Shown in pieces: positions 6,316-8,291 of a stretch of DNA of 8,291 nt. Each line of letters starts with the position of its first letter. Position 1 is the first letter of the stretch. A model generated the notes under the pieces. That model saw nothing but the letters and a program-made list of their open reading frames with translations. It had not been told where the DNA came from and did no database searches. The translations under genes were made by a program, and so were the position numbers. This DNA comes from an uncultured Spirochaetia bacterium. GTDB taxonomy: Bacteria > Spirochaetota > UBA4802 > JAGODF01. Location: positions 1 to 8,291 of the forward strand of contig CALCJG010000264.1 of the NCBI GenBank assembly GCA_937967705.1, given 5' to 3'.

Positions 6316-6336
6316 ATTAAATTACTGGAGGATGTC

Positions 6337-8106
6337 ATGTCAGACGAATATAAATTTTTCAGGCCGGATTGGCTGGAAGACGCGCCCGAAACGGGTTCCT
6401 ACCGTTCCATCTTCAAGTGGGGGGACCCTAAAGGTTACAAGCATCCCAACGAGAAGCTCTACCTGGAGATCAAGAAGACCTTCAATCTGACCGACGAGGA
6501 TTTCAAAAAGAAGAAGACTGTGGGAAATGACAAGGCGGTCTGCCGTCAGAAGGTCCGACTCACCACGAAGCATGTGGCGGCCCTGCAGAAGATCGTCGGC
6601 AGGGAGAATGTCTCCTCGTCCGATTACGACCGCATCAAGTTCTCTCATGGCAAGACCATCGAGGAGGCCATGGTGCTCCGCAACGGGAAACACTTCGAGG
6701 TTCCGGACCTGGTGGTGCACCCACGGGACAAGAAGGACGTTCAGGAGATCGTGAAATACTGCAACAGCCACAAGATACCTATCTACGTCTTTGGGGGCGG
6801 TTCTTCGGTAACCCTGGGGCTTGTCGCCGCACGGGGAGGGGTGACCGTGGTGATGAACACCCACATGAACAAGATCGTTTCGCTCAACGAGGAAAACGCG
6901 ACGGTTACGGTACAGGCGGGGATGATGGGGCCGGCCTATGAGGATGCCCTCAACAGGGCCCCGGAGCTCTTCGGCGCCCGGCGGCGGTATACCTGCGGTC
7001 ATTTCCCGCAGTCCTTCGAGTATTCGTCGGTTGGGGGCTGGGTGGTCACCCTCGGTTCCGGACAGGGCTCCTCCTACTACGGGGATGCCTACGATCTGGT
7101 CGTCGGCCAGGAAATCGTAACTCCGAAGGGGACCATACGCACCCTGGAATTTCCCGCCACGGCCACGGGGCCCAAACTGAACGACATCATCAAGGGGAGC
7201 GAGGGGTCCTTCGGGATCGTGACCGAGCTCACCATGAAAATTTACCGGCACATGCCGGAGAACCGCAAGCGCTTCGGCTTCATCTTCCCCACATGGACGG
7301 ATGCGGTCAACGCCATGCGGGAAATCTCCCAGGGGGAGTTCGGGATGCCGGCGGTCATGCGCATCTCCGACCCCGAGGAGACCCATATCGGCCTTAAACT
7401 CTACGGGATCGACGGGACTTTCCTGGACAAGATGATGACGCTGAAGGGATACAAACCCATGGAGCGCTGCCTCTTCATCGGCTCATCGGAGGGCGACAAG
7501 TCCTACACGGCCAATGTGAAGAGGAACGTGAAGAAGGTATGCAGAAAACACGGGGGAATGTATCTGACCGGCTTCGCCACCAAGAAATGGGAGCCCGGGC
7601 GTTACAGGGATCCCTATCTGCGGGAGGATCTGCAGGATTACGGGATCATCATCGATACCCTGGAGAGCGGCGTATCTTGGGACAAGATCCATTCCCTGCA
7701 TCAAGGGGTGCGGTCCTACATCAAGAACAGGCCACAGACCATATGCATGACCCATGCCTCGCATTTCTATTCCCAGGGGACCAATCTCTACTTCATCTTC
7801 ATCATGAAGACGGACGATCCCAGGGAATACAAAGAGTTCCAGGAAGGGGTCATCGAGCACATATACAGGAGTGGAGGTTCCCTCAGTCATCATCACGGAG
7901 TGGGCAAGATGATAGCCCCCTGGATGGAGAAACAGCTTGGCCGGGAACAGATGGACGTGCTCCGCGCCCTGAAGAAGTATTTCGATCCCAATGACATCAT
8001 GAACCCCGGAGGCCAGATGGCCCTGGACGGGGTCAGACCATCACCCCTCTTAAAGCCGGGCTCGGCGGGCAAGGACGAGAAAAAGAAACCCGCCCGCAGG
8101 AGATAG
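6337..8106 (+). CDS. FAD-binding oxidoreductase, alkylglycerone-phosphate synthase-like
   Basis: This 589-residue protein belongs to the vanillyl-alcohol oxidase/PCMH FAD fold. Residues 124-300 form the FAD-binding domain: FGGGSSV (152-158) binds the pyrophosphate, GHFPQSFEYSSVGGWV (221-236) follows, and KGSEGSFGIVTE (286-297) closes it. The C-terminal cap (about 310-565) carries RYRDPYLR (422-429), HHHGVGK (518-524) and NPGGQ (556-560). The histidine-rich HHHGVGK and the order of motifs are those of alkyldihydroxyacetonephosphate synthase, which exchanges the acyl group of acyl-DHAP for a fatty alcohol to make the ether bond of ether lipids. D-lactate dehydrogenase-like relatives share the fold but I would not expect this C-terminal motif. 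The start has GGAGGA four bases upstream. The tail from 570 is a basic, Lys/Arg-rich extension. The gene sits between the dehydrogenase-like gene and an FGGY kinase, which points to a lipid or glycerol-phosphate pathway. An oxidase on another hydroxy substrate remains possible. Confidence 0.85.
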   Translation: MSDEYKFFRPDWLEDAPETGSYRSIFKWGDPKGYKHPNEKLYLEIKKTFNLTDEDFKKKKTVGNDKAVCRQKVRLTTKHVAALQKIVGRENVSSSDYDRIKFSHGKTIEEAMVLRNGKHFEVPDLVVHPRDKKDVQEIVKYCNSHKIPIYVFGGGSSVTLGLVAARGGVTVVMNTHMNKIVSLNEENATVTVQAGMMGPAYEDALNRAPELFGARRRYTCGHFPQSFEYSSVGGWVVTLGSGQGSSYYGDAYDLVVGQEIVTPKGTIRTLEFPATATGPKLNDIIKGSEGSFGIVTELTMKIYRHMPENRKRFGFIFPTWTDAVNAMREISQGEFGMPAVMRISDPEETHIGLKLYGIDGTFLDKMMTLKGYKPMERCLFIGSSEGDKSYTANVKRNVKKVCRKHGGMYLTGFATKKWEPGRYRDPYLREDLQDYGIIIDTLESGVSWDKIHSLHQGVRSYIKNRPQTICMTHASHFYSQGTNLYFIFIMKTDDPREYKEFQEGVIEHIYRSGGSLSHHHGVGKMIAPWMEKQLGREQMDVLRALKKYFDPNDIMNPGGQMALDGVRPSPLLKPGSAGKDEKKKPARRR

Positions 8107-8132
8107 GCCGAAGGGGGGAAACTTCGTAACAC

Positions 8133-8140
8133 AGGGGGGA
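8133..8140 (+). promoter_or_regulatory. Ribosome binding site of the kinase gene
   Basis: AGGGGGGA lies four bases before the ATG at 8145. It includes a run of six G (8134-8139). A second run of six G lies at 8113-8118. The site fixes the start of the partial kinase gene. Confidence 0.6.
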
Positions 8141-8144
8141 CCCC

Positions 8145-8291
8145 ATGAAGAACAGGGCGGGAGCGCAGCGGCATATCCTGGCGGTGGATCACGGCACCTC
8201 CGGGATAAAGGTCGCTCTGGTGACGGATAAGGGCGAGATCGTCGATTTCGCCTTCGAGCCTACTCCCACCTTCTATCTTCCCGGGGGCGGG
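8145..8291 (+). CDS. FGGY-family carbohydrate kinase, N-terminal part (3' end outside window)
   Basis: The first 49 residues are visible. ILAVDHGTSGIKVALVTDKGEIV (residues 11-33) is the phosphate-1 strand-turn-strand of the actin-like ATPase fold. The D-x-G-T-(S/T) loop is what FGGY kinases such as glycerol, xylulose and gluconate kinases use to bind ATP. The following FEPTPTFYLPGGG fits the segment that precedes the E-Q-D/N substrate motif in this family. Substrate specificity cannot be told from this fragment. It lies 38 bases after the FAD oxidoreductase stop and has its own strong ribosome binding site, so it is most likely the third gene of the same operon, adding a phosphorylation step (a glycerol- or polyol-like substrate is inferred). 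Confidence 0.85.
   Translation, partial: MKNRAGAQRHILAVDHGTSGIKVALVTDKGEIVDFAFEPTPTFYLPGGG

Overview
The window is a GC-rich bacterial chromosome segment with an AT-richer interval of roughly 1.9 kb in the middle (about 3010-4890). Every supported gene lies on the + strand. Repeats ending in YYWRV, followed by a secreted IPT/TIG-repeat protein with a barrel-like C-terminus, point to a diderm. They recall the surface proteins of Spirochaetota, although a Desulfobacterota-type host cannot be excluded. No ribosomal or other phylogenetic marker is present, so the taxonomic reading is weak.

Region 1 (1-3010) holds two tightly spaced genes for envelope proteins. The first is the C-terminal 425 residues of a protein cut by the window edge. 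It is built from four fibronectin-III-like repeats about 100 residues apart. Four bases after it starts a 575-residue protein with a signal peptide, one FN3-like module, three IPT/TIG-like modules and a C-terminal beta-rich domain ending in Phe, as outer-membrane barrels do. Together they look like a surface or periplasmic structural pair of unknown function.

Region 2 (3011-4891) is an AT-richer accessory interval. It holds about 300 bases with no recognisable gene, then a small broken gene for a secreted protein (frameshift, probably with internal loss), then a VapBC-type toxin-antitoxin pair (Phd/YefM-like antitoxin, PIN-domain toxin) whose reading frames overlap by 14 bases. Both the broken gene and the antitoxin have a good promoter-like sequence that places the predicted transcription start at, or within a few bases of, the ATG, so leaderless mRNAs are possible.

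Region 3 (4892-8291) looks like a metabolic operon: a saccharopine-dehydrogenase-like NAD(P) oxidoreductase, a 206-base structured intergenic stretch, an FAD oxidoreductase closely resembling alkylglycerone-phosphate (alkyl-DHAP) synthase, and the start of an FGGY-family carbohydrate kinase that runs off the window. A TTGACA element with an A-rich upstream tract precedes the operon. It is followed by a GTTAAC-based palindrome that probably serves as an operator. The combination suggests lipid or glycerol-phosphate metabolism, possibly ether-lipid related, but the substrate cannot be read from the sequence. This operon is the most interesting candidate for an undescribed system here.
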